A stretch of 24,612 nucleotides of DNA from Verrucomicrobiales bacterium (GTDB taxonomy: Bacteria > Verrucomicrobiota > Verrucomicrobiae > Limisphaerales > UBA1100). The notes under the pieces are model-generated. The model was not told the origin of the DNA. It did not search any database and saw only the letters and a list, made by a program, of their open reading frames with translations. Within the stretch, counting starts at the first letter, position 1, and each line of letters begins with the position of its first letter. The position numbers and the translations under genes are program-made. The stretch is from the NCBI GenBank assembly GCA_002721895.1, contig PBLV01000041.1, positions 1 through 24,612 on the forward strand, in the 5' to 3' direction. Positions 7,233 to 15,342 of the stretch are shown here, one piece after another.

Positions 7233-8410
7233 GATGTTTCCCCCGCCGCCCGGCCGCCACGCAACTGCAGACCCAAGGCCAGCAGCCAGAATGCATGCAC
7301 GCCAATCGCCGCCACCCAAAGGAACAAGTCCAGCCGGCCCGCAAACGCCAGCACGATGATGATCACCGAGAAATCGCGGTTCGTCGTCGCGTCAATCAGC
7401 CGTTGCACCCGCGAGTTGCCGCGCGCCCCCGGGTGCAGCATGCCCCGTAACACCACCCCAAAGGCGATCAACACTCCCACCGCCGCCGACACCCCCAGAG
7501 CCAGCGCCGGGACATCCGGCTGGGACACCGACACCCCCAGCGCAATCGCCACAAACAAGGCCACATGCACCACCTGATCCCCCACCAAGTCCAGCCACTT
7601 GCCCAGCTTCGACTCTTTGAACATCATCCGCGCAATATCCCCATCCACACAATCAATCGCCGCCGACAACTGCAACACCAGCGCCCCGACCACATCCCAC
7701 CACTGCTCTCCCCGTGCCAAACACACCGCTGCCCCCACTCCCACGCACGTCGCAAATACAGACACCTGATTCGGCGACACCGGCGTGCGGATCAACAACT
7801 TCGACAAGAGCCGCCCCACCGGCCGGTTGAAATACGTGTCCACCACCCCGTCCGTCGTGCTCCCCATCGTCTCCCACAACTCGTCCTCCGCCACCGCCGC
7901 CATGAAACCATCCTCCACTCGCCTTGCCACCCCTTCCGCCTTCACCTTCGGCGTCCTCTTCAAGGTCCGGGCCACGGAATCCTCCAGCCGTTCCGCCACA
8001 CCAATGGGCAGCAACTTTCGATCCGCCGTCACCAACCGGGCGCTATTTTTTAAAAGCTTCTCCACGTCGCCCCGTTGGACAACCAGATTGGCCGAAGCCA
8101 CCAACGTACGCCCCGTGATTTTCGGAGCCACCCTCGTCACCACCGGGTCAATTCCCAGCGCGCGTGCCCGTGGAATCGGCGGCATCTCCCCGTCACAAAC
8201 CACCGTGAGTGTCCGGCAACCTGCTCGATGTGCCGTAACCAATAGCCGATCCAATACCGTCATGGCGGCCACGCGCAGCCCCGCATGCTCGGGTTGGCAG
8301 AAGAAAATAGCCGGAATGCTCACGCGCGAAACTCCGCCGAAACAAACCGGCACGCCGCGCCGGAGGCAAGGAAAATCCCGCACCTGCACGGAATGCTCCC
8401 CACTTTTCAT
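7229..8410 (-). CDS. CDP-alcohol phosphatidyltransferase with N-terminal degenerate nucleotidyltransferase-like domain
   Basis: 393 residues. The C-terminal half holds the complete CDP-alcohol phosphotransferase motif, D-x2-DG-x2-AR-x8-G-x3-D-x3-D, at residues 253-278, with membrane segments around it (about 216-250, 281-320 and 348-383). These enzymes swap CMP of a CDP- or CMP-activated compound for an alcohol: they make phospholipids such as PE, PC, PI and archaeal inositol lipids. The N-terminal ~170 residues read like a nucleotidyltransferase domain ([19 protein letters not shown], then [12 protein letters not shown]) but lack the GxGTR-PK signature, so this part is probably not catalytic. 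The architecture recalls the bifunctional IPCT-DIPPS proteins. Beside PEP mutase the natural substrate would be a CMP-phosphonate. ATG at 8410 is chosen for its ribosome site; it is the first gene of the minus-strand series. Confidence 0.85.
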   Translation of the reverse strand: MKSGEHSVQVRDFPCLRRGVPVCFGGVSRVSIPAIFFCQPEHAGLRVAAMTVLDRLLVTAHRAGCRTLTVVCDGEMPPIPRARALGIDPVVTRVAPKITGRTLVASANLVVQRGDVEKLLKNSARLVTADRKLLPIGVAERLEDSVARTLKRTPKVKAEGVARRVEDGFMAAVAEDELWETMGSTTDGVVDTYFNRPVGRLLSKLLIRTPVSPNQVSVFATCVGVGAAVCLARGEQWWDVVGALVLQLSAAIDCVDGDIARMMFKESKLGKWLDLVGDQVVHVALFVAIALGVSVSQPDVPALALGVSAAVGVLIAFGVVLRGMLHPGARGNSRVQRLIDATTNRDFSVIIIVLAFAGRLDLFLWVAAIGVHAFWLLALGLQLRGGRAAGETS

Positions 8411-8446
8411 TGCCTCTCCACCCGCCATGCCCTTGAATGCCCGCGC
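8411..8446. promoter_or_regulatory. 36-bp head-to-head gap between phosphotransferase and pepM genes
   Basis: Only 36 bp separate the divergent start codons at 8410 (minus) and 8447 (plus). There is no room for two complete sigma70 promoters, so at least one promoter must lie inside the neighbouring coding sequence. pepM has no clear Shine-Dalgarno here. The arrangement suggests joint control of the two divergent units. Confidence 0.5.
8413..8419 (-). promoter_or_regulatory. Ribosome binding site for the CDP-alcohol phosphotransferase
   Basis: GGAGAGG on the minus strand, two bases from ATG at 8410 (its GGAG core five bases away). It supports this start over the longer frame to 8515, which would overlap the divergent pepM coding region. 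Confidence 0.55.
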
Positions 8447-10051
8447 ATGTCCCGCACCCGACAATTCCGCGAACTGCTGGCGTCGCCGCGCACCGAGTTT
8501 CTCATGGAGGCCCACAACGGACTCAGCGCGCGCATTGTGGAGGAGGCGGGCTTTTCCGGCATCTGGGCCAGCGGGCTGGGCATCAGTGCCGCGCTCGGTG
8601 TCCGCGACAACAACGAGGCCAGCTGGACGCAGGTGCTCGAGGTCGTCGAGTTCATGACCGATGCCACCGCCATTCCCATCCTGCTCGACGGCGACACCGG
8701 CTACGGTAACTTCAACAACATGCGCCGACTCGTCCGTAAGCTCGAGCAGCGCGGCGTCGCCGCCGTGTGCATCGAGGACAAGCTCTTCCCGAAGACCAAC
8801 TCCTTCATCGACAGCGGGAAACAGGCGCTGGCCGACATCGACGAGTTTACCGGAAAAATAAAAGCCGCCAAGGACGGTCAGACCGACGCCGACTTCGCCG
8901 TGATCGCGCGACTCGAAGGCTTTATCGCTGGCTGGGGATTGGACGAAGTTTTAACACGCGCCGGCGCCTATCACGACGCCGGCGCCGACGCGCTGCTCGT
9001 CCACTCCCGCAAAAGCACGCCCGATGAAATCCTCGCCTTCGCCCGCGCGTGGGACCGCGACTGTCCGCTAGTCATCGTGCCCACCATGTATTACAGCACG
9101 CCCGCGGAAGTCTTCGAGGAGGCCGGCATCCGGCTGGTCATCTGGGCCAACCACAATGTCCGCAGTGCCATCACCGCCATGCAGCAAACCGCGCGGCAGG
9201 TATTCGAGGAACGCAGCCTGCGCAATGTCGAGGACCGCATCGCGCCCGTGGCCGAGATTTTCCGCCTGCAGGACGCCGGCGAGCTGGCCGAAGCCGAGCA
9301 GCGTTATCTGCCCCGGCGCGAACCCACCTGCGCTATCGTGCTGGCCGCCAGTCGCGGCCGCGAACTGGGCGACCTCACTTCCGACCGGCCCAAGGCCATG
9401 GCCCCCATCGGTGGCACACCGCTGCTGCACAAGCTGGCCGCGCAGTTTCGCAAGGAGGGCATCCGCGACCTGCTCGTCGTGCGTGGCTACGCCAAGAATG
9501 AGGTGCACGCCCCCGATGCCCGTTACGTGGACAACGATGATTATGAAATTACAGGAGAACTGTCCACGCTGGCCCGAGCCGCCGATGCGCTCGAGGGCGA
9601 GGTGGTCATCGCCTACGGCGACATCCTATTCCGCCGCTACATCCTCGGTTTACTGCTCGACGCCGCCAGCGACATCACCCTCATCGTCGATGCCGCGTGG
9701 CGTGAGAAAACCAGCCGCAATGGCAACGAGGACTACGTCCGTACCACCGCCCCCCACAGCCTGCAATACAGCGACGAAGAAATCCACCTCACCGAGATGA
9801 GCAATAAACTTGATCCCGAAGCAACCGATGGCGAGTGGATCGGCCTTTTAAAAACCTCCCTTCGCGGCTCCGCGACTTTGCGCGAGGCATTGGCTGAACT
9901 GCAGCAGCGCGACGACTTCCCCACCCTGCAAATGTCCGACCTCTTCAAGCACCTCATCGCCAAGGGCGAGCCAATCCGTATCCTCTACATCACCGGCCAC
10001 TGGCTGGACGTCGACAACCTCGACGACCTCGCCCGCGCCCAGTCCTTTTAA
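8447..10051 (+). CDS. pepM: Phosphoenolpyruvate mutase fused to a nucleotidyltransferase (PepM-PntC type)
   Basis: 534 residues. Residues 1-290 are PEP mutase of the isocitrate lyase superfamily: the hallmark [11 protein letters not shown] lies at 110-120, with DGDTGYGN at 81-88 and IWASGLG at 39-45 forming the PEP/Mg site. This enzyme makes the C-P bond, turning PEP into phosphonopyruvate. Residues 294-534 are a nucleotidyltransferase domain: [10 protein letters not shown] (299-308), [10 protein letters not shown] (314-323), metal-binding GDILF (391-395) and [14 protein letters not shown] (518-531). The usual LAAG is LAAS here. PepM fused to a cytidylyltransferase (PntC) is a known architecture that activates a phosphonate as its CMP ester for attachment to lipids or glycans. 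ATG 8447 starts at the usual N-terminus of the family ([20 protein letters not shown]); the frame is open further upstream. Ppd follows 3 bp later. Confidence 0.95.
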   Translation: MSRTRQFRELLASPRTEFLMEAHNGLSARIVEEAGFSGIWASGLGISAALGVRDNNEASWTQVLEVVEFMTDATAIPILLDGDTGYGNFNNMRRLVRKLEQRGVAAVCIEDKLFPKTNSFIDSGKQALADIDEFTGKIKAAKDGQTDADFAVIARLEGFIAGWGLDEVLTRAGAYHDAGADALLVHSRKSTPDEILAFARAWDRDCPLVIVPTMYYSTPAEVFEEAGIRLVIWANHNVRSAITAMQQTARQVFEERSLRNVEDRIAPVAEIFRLQDAGELAEAEQRYLPRREPTCAIVLAASRGRELGDLTSDRPKAMAPIGGTPLLHKLAAQFRKEGIRDLLVVRGYAKNEVHAPDARYVDNDDYEITGELSTLARAADALEGEVVIAYGDILFRRYILGLLLDAASDITLIVDAAWREKTSRNGNEDYVRTTAPHSLQYSDEEIHLTEMSNKLDPEATDGEWIGLLKTSLRGSATLREALAELQQRDDFPTLQMSDLFKHLIAKGEPIRILYITGHWLDVDNLDDLARAQSF

Positions 10052-10054
10052 ACC

Positions 10055-11206
10055 ATGATCCCCGCCGCCGCCTTTATCGAGCACCTCCGCGAACTCGGCT
10101 ATTCCCAGTACGCTGGTGTGCCCTGCTCCTACCTGAAGCCCTTCATCAACTACGTCATCGACGACCCCACCCTCGACTACCTCGGCGCGGCCAGCGAGGG
10201 CGAGGCCGTCGGCATCACGCTCGGCGCGCACTTCGCCGGCCGCAAGACCGTTACCATGTGCCAGAACTCCGGCCTTGGCAACATGGTCAATCCGCTCACG
10301 TCTCTCAACCACCCCTTCCGCGTCCCCACGCTGCTCATCACCACCTGGCGCGGCGAGCCCGGCGTGCCCGACGAACCCCAGCACGAGCAGATGGGCCAGA
10401 TCACCCACGGCCTTCTGGAAACCCTCGACATCCCCTGGCGCCCCTTCCCCACCGACGAGGCCACCATAGCACCCACCATGGACGAGGCCGAAACCCACAT
10501 GGCCAAACACTCCCGCCCCTTCGCACTGGTGATGAGCAAGGGCTCCGTCGCGAAACATACCCTGCAAACCCAGCCCACGTCCGAGGTCACGACCTGCGAG
10601 ATAAAGAACCTATTAAACACCAACAGCGAACGTCTCACCCGCACCGCCGCCCTAGAGCTGACGCTGGAGACCCTGAATGGTGACGAGGCCCTCATCGCCA
10701 CCACCGGCAAGACTGGCCGCGAACTCTTCACCCTCGCCGACCGCCCCGGCCACGTTTACGTCGTCGGCGGCATGGGCTGCGCCTCCGCCATCGGCCTGGG
10801 CATCGCCCACGCCCAACCGCGCCAACCCGTGGTCGTCCTCGACGGCGACGGCGCGGTGCTCATGAAGATGGGCGCGCTCGCCACCATCGGCCACGTCCAG
10901 CCCGCCAACCTCCTGCACATCGTCCTCGACAACGAGGCCCACGACTCCACCGGCGGCCAGGCCACCGTATCCCCCACCACCCGTTTTGCCGAAATCGCCG
11001 CCGCCGCCAACTACCGCCACGCCCATGCCGTCACCAGCGCCGAGGATTTTCGCGCCAGTTTAAAGGAACTCCGCGCCACCGAAGGCCCGTCGTTGATCCA
11101 CGCGAAAATCCAGCCCGGCGCCCCCGCCACCCTTGGTCGCCCCTCGATCAAACCTCACGAGGTTCGGAATCGCATCATGGAGTTTCTCCGCGAAAACGGT
11201 TCCTAA
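10055..11206 (+). CDS. ppd: Phosphonopyruvate decarboxylase (ThDP-dependent)
   Basis: 383 residues. This ThDP enzyme decarboxylates phosphonopyruvate to phosphonoacetaldehyde, the step that pulls the unfavourable PEP mutase reaction forward. The N-terminal pyrimidine-binding half carries the catalytic Glu segment ASEGEAVGI (46-54), the conserved CQNSGLGNMVNPLTSL (69-84) and the ITTWRGEPGVPDEPQH stretch (95-110) typical of Ppd. The C-terminal half has the ThDP/Mg motif GDG at 264-266 through LDN at 291-293, about 27 residues apart as expected. Start ATG 10055 comes 3 bp after the pepM stop, so the two genes form one operon. Its TAA at 11204-11206 overlaps the stop codon of the convergent dehydrogenase gene. 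Confidence 0.95.
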   Translation: MIPAAAFIEHLRELGYSQYAGVPCSYLKPFINYVIDDPTLDYLGAASEGEAVGITLGAHFAGRKTVTMCQNSGLGNMVNPLTSLNHPFRVPTLLITTWRGEPGVPDEPQHEQMGQITHGLLETLDIPWRPFPTDEATIAPTMDEAETHMAKHSRPFALVMSKGSVAKHTLQTQPTSEVTTCEIKNLLNTNSERLTRTAALELTLETLNGDEALIATTGKTGRELFTLADRPGHVYVVGGMGCASAIGLGIAHAQPRQPVVVLDGDGAVLMKMGALATIGHVQPANLLHIVLDNEAHDSTGGQATVSPTTRFAEIAAAANYRHAHAVTSAEDFRASLKELRATEGPSLIHAKIQPGAPATLGRPSIKPHEVRNRIMEFLRENGS

Positions 11207-12366
11207 ATCAATCCTGAAAGCAACAGGTTGAGATTCTGAGGAGACAGGCGCCGGGTATTATGTGCATATAGCTTGGAGGGAAGGAGGCGCGCCACTTCCT
11301 GCACGTGAGCCAACTGCACTCCCAAATCTCCCAGCCGCGCCGGTATCTGGAGTGCCCCCAGCATTTGAGTAAGACGTTCTACCGACTGTTCCGCCGAATT
11401 CACCCCCAGCGACTGGGCCATGTGCACAAACCGCATTTGCACCGTATTCGGCCCTCGCAAATCCGCGCAATCCGCCGTACTCACCTGTCGGTTATAATCC
11501 AACAGTCGCAGCAGTAACACTCCAGCCAGACGCCCGTAAGGTACTCCCGTCCGAACAGACAAAGCCCCCGCCGCTGCAATCAAAAACGCCGGTGCAATGA
11601 GGTCAGCCGATTTCCCCGCCAGATTGGCCGCTCTTAAAAGCCCGGCCCGGCCCTCCACCGTGGCGCCGTAAAATTCGTTCTCCAAGTGTTCCATCAACAA
11701 TCGAAGCGCCTCCTGTGCGTAGCCAATCGTCCCCTCGTTGGCTTGAATATCCCACATCGATTCCAACGCCAAAGCCAACGCCCCCAAGCCCGAGCCCGCC
11801 ACCTCAGCCGCCGACAAGGCGCCCAACAGGGACGAATCCAACACCACACACTGCGGCCGCATATGCGCGTGCGCCACAAAATGAATCATCCCATCGTCCG
11901 CATGAATCACCGCGAAATGAGTTGCCTCCGCCCCACTCCCACCCGTGGTGGGGATAGCCATCAAAGGCTTGCCCGGCATCGCTCCACCCGGCTTGCGCCG
12001 CAGGTAAAGCGATGGATCCACCACCTGCGCCGCCAAGTGGTTCACCGCCTTGGCCAAGTCCAGTGCTGCGCCCCCGCCGATGGCCAACATCACATCCGGC
12101 TGCGCAGCCCGAAACGCCGCCACCCCCGCCACCACCTGCGACTCCAAGGGCGGCCGGCCCACGTTGTTAAACAAGGTTACCGCCCGCTGCCCCAGAAGCC
12201 CCTGCAAACGCCCCGCCGCCCCCGAAGCCGCGTACCCCTCCGGGTCGGCCACAATGAAAACCGTCCTCGCCTGCAACTCCTCCAGCCAAGCCCCCACCAG
12301 CTCCAACTGCGGAAAATCCCGCTGCCGGTTCATCGTCGTCGCGACAGATGGCAAGGAAGTCGACAT
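11203..12366 (-). CDS. Iron-type alcohol dehydrogenase homologue without metal ligands (phosphonoacetaldehyde reductase-like)
   Basis: 387 residues. The fold is recognisable: nucleotide-binding GGGAALDLAK at 97-106 and IPTTGGSGAEATHF at 138-151 match the GGGSxxDxAK and PTTxGTGSE motifs of group III alcohol dehydrogenases. In phosphonate clusters such enzymes (PhpC-like) reduce phosphonoacetaldehyde to 2-hydroxyethylphosphonate. The metal site is gone: the usual DAxxHAxE reads GALALALE (195-202), giving Asp to Gly195 and His to Leu199. The HALS...VPHG region reads GALSVRTGVPYG (267-278), with no His left and about four residues fewer. It may be a metal-free reductase, an enzyme with a new reaction, or a decaying copy. 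ATG 12366 has GGGGTGAG 9 bases upstream (12376-12383); the frame to 12471 and ATG 12333 are less likely. Confidence 0.85.
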   Translation of the reverse strand: MSTSLPSVATTMNRQRDFPQLELVGAWLEELQARTVFIVADPEGYAASGAAGRLQGLLGQRAVTLFNNVGRPPLESQVVAGVAAFRAAQPDVMLAIGGGAALDLAKAVNHLAAQVVDPSLYLRRKPGGAMPGKPLMAIPTTGGSGAEATHFAVIHADDGMIHFVAHAHMRPQCVVLDSSLLGALSAAEVAGSGLGALALALESMWDIQANEGTIGYAQEALRLLMEHLENEFYGATVEGRAGLLRAANLAGKSADLIAPAFLIAAAGALSVRTGVPYGRLAGVLLLRLLDYNRQVSTADCADLRGPNTVQMRFVHMAQSLGVNSAEQSVERLTQMLGALQIPARLGDLGVQLAHVQEVARLLPSKLYAHNTRRLSPQNLNLLLSGLI

Positions 12367-12474
12367 CGTGTGGAACTCACCCCAGAAAATGACAACACCT
12401 CCATCGAGGCAAGTTAAAATCGAAAGAAACCTACCCCACCCAAAACGAGACACAAAAACCAAGGCACGCAATCA

Positions 12475-15342
12475 ATGCCACTACCGGGACAGCAGATGTC
12501 CCTCCCACCATGCGACCTTGCCCGGCACGTGAAATCGTTTAACCATCCGCCCGTGGCCCAACCCTCGGTCATCTATAAACGGTGGGATCAACCGCTGCTG
12601 ACCTCGGCGGTCGACTGGCTGCTCGGCGACGCTTCGGAACGCGTCGTGGACTTGCGCGAATGGCAGTTGATTTTGCCCACGCGCCAAGCCGGGCGTCGGC
12701 TGCGCGAGGCGTTGGCGTGGGAAATGGATCGGCGCGGTGGCGCGTTGTTTCCGCCCAAAACCGGCACACCATGGCAGCTGGTGAAGGCGGATGAGCAAAC
12801 TGTCGCCAGCGAATTGGCGTGCCTGTGGCATTGGGACCGCGTGCTGGCGGAGGCGGACTTGGCCCAGTATCGAAGCTTGTTCCCGCGGCTGCCCGAAACC
12901 CTCGATGCAGCGTGGCGCCGGCAACTGGCTCGTTCGCTCCATGAGATGCGCGGCACACTGGCCGAAGGCGGCTTGGACTGTGCGGCGGTGGCGGCGGCGG
13001 ACAATTGTCCTGAGCCGACTCGCTGGCGCGATTTGAAAAAGCTCGAGGCGGCTTACCGCCGGTCGCTTGGCAATTTGCTGGACGTGCACGATGCCAAGCG
13101 CGAAACAGCCGGGCAGCCGCAGCTCGCCGATGGCATTCGAAAAATCGCCGTGCTTGGCGTGCCGGATTTGCCAGTCGTTGTCCAAACGGCTCTGGAAAGT
13201 TTTGTGGAGCAAGGTGTGGATGTCCACGTTCTTACGTTTGGCCCGGCGAAAGGGCAGTCGTTGTTCGACACTTGGGGAAGGCCATTGCCGGAGGCTTGGG
13301 CGGCGCGGGCGTTGTTGCTGGGGGAGGAGCAAATGCTGGCTTGCCTCGATGAAACGGCGCAGGCGCGGGAAATCGCCGGACGACTTGAAGCGTATGGCGA
13401 ACAGCGCGCGCGTCATGCGGCAGTCGGTGTGGCGGATGCGGAGGTGACACCGCGATTGGAGCGGGCGCTGGCGGATGCGGAGATCGCCAGTTTCAATCCG
13501 GATGGCGTGCCGCTGCGGCGGGCGCCGCTGGTGGCATTTTTGCAGGCGTTGGCGGAGCTGCTGCGCCAGCCGAGCTTTGCGAATGCCGATGCGTTCCTGC
13601 GGCTGCCGGACGCATGGGGTTGGGCGAAGGGCTCGGTGGAGAAATTTTCGCGGTACCGATTGCTGCGCGGGTTGGACAAGTTGCGCACGGAGCATTTGCC
13701 CACGCGACTAGATGCGGCGGCGCAATTGCATTTCGAGGATGACTCGCCGGACCGGATTCACGCACGATCGGTTTTGGTCGAGCTGGAAAAGGCGCTGAAG
13801 CGAATCGAGAAAGCCCCGCTCTCGGAAGGATTGCTGGAGTTTTTGCAGGCGGCGTTCGGCCCGCGAAAGTTTGTGGAAGGGCGCGAAAGCGACGGGGCTG
13901 ATTTGGAAGCGGCGGCGAAATTCATGGAACGGCTGGGCGACTGGGAGGCGGCAGTGGGCGGCGAGCGATATCCGGCGGCGGAAGCATTGGCGCTGCTGCT
14001 GGAGTCGATCAGTCGCGAGGCGGTGTTTGCCGAGCGGCTGCCGGAGGCGGTGGACATCCAAGGTTGGCTGGAGCTGGCGTGGGAAGACGCACCGCACTTG
14101 ATGGTGGCGGGCGTGAACGAAGGCCACTTGCCCGAGTCGATTCACGGCGACCTGTTTCTGCCGGACAACCTGCGTGAATTGCTCGGGCTGCGCACCAACG
14201 CCGACCGCCTCGCGCGGGATGCGTGGTTGATGAAGCTGCTGCTGGCGACGCGCGCGAAAGCGGGACGGGTCGAGTTTTTCGTGGGCCGCCAACGCGCCAA
14301 CGGCGAACCGCTCAAGCCGTCGCGGTTGCTGTTTCGTTGTCCGGCCAAGGCCTTGCCCGTCCGCATTCGACATCTTTTCGCCGAGTTGCCACCCGGCCCG
14401 CAGCCGCCGGCTTGGGAAGCGCCGTGGAAGCTCGCGCCGGTGGCGGGCAAGACCGTGGACCATCTCAGTGCCTCGGCGATCCGCGATTATCTCAAGTGTC
14501 CGTATCGTTTTTATCTGCGGCGAATGGTCGGCATGAAGCCGGTTGATTTTGAGCAGCGCGAACTCGACGCGTTACGGTTCGGCAGCTTGGTCCACGATGT
14601 GCTCGAGGCGTTTGGCAAGGACGCCAAGGCGCACAAGCTCAAGGATGCAGCGGCGATCCAAAAATTCTTTGCCGCGGAACTGGCGCGGCAAGTGGTAGCC
14701 AAGTATGGCAAACGACCGCCGCTGGCCTTGCGTGTGCAGCAGGAAATCGCCGGCCAACGGCTCGCCCACGCGGCGCACATTCAAGCGGCGGAACGCGCGG
14801 CAGGCTGGGAGATCACCGATTGCGAAAAAGAGATCGACGAAAAGCTCGATGGCCTGCCGATCATCGGCTGGATCGACCGCATCGAGCGAAATCGCAAAAC
14901 CGGCGCGATGCGCGTGCTGGATTACAAAACGTCGAACAAAGGCGATGGCCCTGCCAAGACGCACTGGCAAACGTTCAAGGCGGGGCGGGATGATGCGGTG
15001 CCCGCATACGCGCAATTCGAGATCGCCGACAAGCCGCACGTGTGGCGGGATTTGCAGTTGTTCATTTACGCCTGGGCGCTCGGCGAGATGGACCGGGACG
15101 ACCTTGAGCTGGGCTATTTCAACCTCCCCACCGTCGGGGCCGATGCGGGGGTGAAGCTGATTACGCCGGTTGATCGTGAGGTGTTGGGGGCGGCGATGGC
15201 TTGCGCGCGCGGGGTGGTGGCGGATGTGGGCGCGGGCCGCTTCTGGCCGCCGGCGACGAATTTGAAGTACGACGACTACGAGGGCGTTTTGTTCAGCCAA
15301 CCGGAAATGTGCGCGCATGAGCCGAAGGGGGTGGCGGCATGA
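12475..15342 (+). CDS. addB: AddB-like exonuclease subunit with C-terminal PD-(D/E)XK nuclease
   Basis: Up to 955 residues. The N-terminal segment LILPTRQAGRRLREALAWEM (about 65-84) matches the start of AddB/RexB proteins, whose helicase-like fold lacks an active Walker A. The region around 500-640 retains helicase-like pieces such as PHLMVAGVNEGHLPESI. The C-terminal nuclease starts at LSASAIRDYLKCPYRFYL (about 664-681) and holds the His in FGSLVHDVLEAF, the Asp in GWIDRIE, the DYK core near 816-818 (MRVLDYKTS) and the LQLFIYAWAL helix. With AddA it would process double-strand ends for RecA. The three C-terminal iron-sulfur cysteines of AddB are absent (see findings). The start is uncertain: ATG 12475, ATG 12496 and GTG 12529 are all in frame. 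The stop overlaps addA as ATGA. Confidence 0.82.
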   Translation: MPLPGQQMSLPPCDLARHVKSFNHPPVAQPSVIYKRWDQPLLTSAVDWLLGDASERVVDLREWQLILPTRQAGRRLREALAWEMDRRGGALFPPKTGTPWQLVKADEQTVASELACLWHWDRVLAEADLAQYRSLFPRLPETLDAAWRRQLARSLHEMRGTLAEGGLDCAAVAAADNCPEPTRWRDLKKLEAAYRRSLGNLLDVHDAKRETAGQPQLADGIRKIAVLGVPDLPVVVQTALESFVEQGVDVHVLTFGPAKGQSLFDTWGRPLPEAWAARALLLGEEQMLACLDETAQAREIAGRLEAYGEQRARHAAVGVADAEVTPRLERALADAEIASFNPDGVPLRRAPLVAFLQALAELLRQPSFANADAFLRLPDAWGWAKGSVEKFSRYRLLRGLDKLRTEHLPTRLDAAAQLHFEDDSPDRIHARSVLVELEKALKRIEKAPLSEGLLEFLQAAFGPRKFVEGRESDGADLEAAAKFMERLGDWEAAVGGERYPAAEALALLLESISREAVFAERLPEAVDIQGWLELAWEDAPHLMVAGVNEGHLPESIHGDLFLPDNLRELLGLRTNADRLARDAWLMKLLLATRAKAGRVEFFVGRQRANGEPLKPSRLLFRCPAKALPVRIRHLFAELPPGPQPPAWEAPWKLAPVAGKTVDHLSASAIRDYLKCPYRFYLRRMVGMKPVDFEQRELDALRFGSLVHDVLEAFGKDAKAHKLKDAAAIQKFFAAELARQVVAKYGKRPPLALRVQQEIAGQRLAHAAHIQAAERAAGWEITDCEKEIDEKLDGLPIIGWIDRIERNRKTGAMRVLDYKTSNKGDGPAKTHWQTFKAGRDDAVPAYAQFEIADKPHVWRDLQLFIYAWALGEMDRDDLELGYFNLPTVGADAGVKLITPVDREVLGAAMACARGVVADVGAGRFWPPATNLKYDDYEGVLFSQPEMCAHEPKGVAA

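Noticed and set aside
12367..12471. Extra 35 codons at the start of the dehydrogenase homologue
   Set aside because: ATG 12366 has a good Shine-Dalgarno at normal spacing, and the extension has no resemblance to the family.
12481..13695. Long minus-strand open frame inside addB
   Set aside because: Composition is Arg/Gln/His-rich antisense of a GC-rich gene; the plus strand carries the AddB features.
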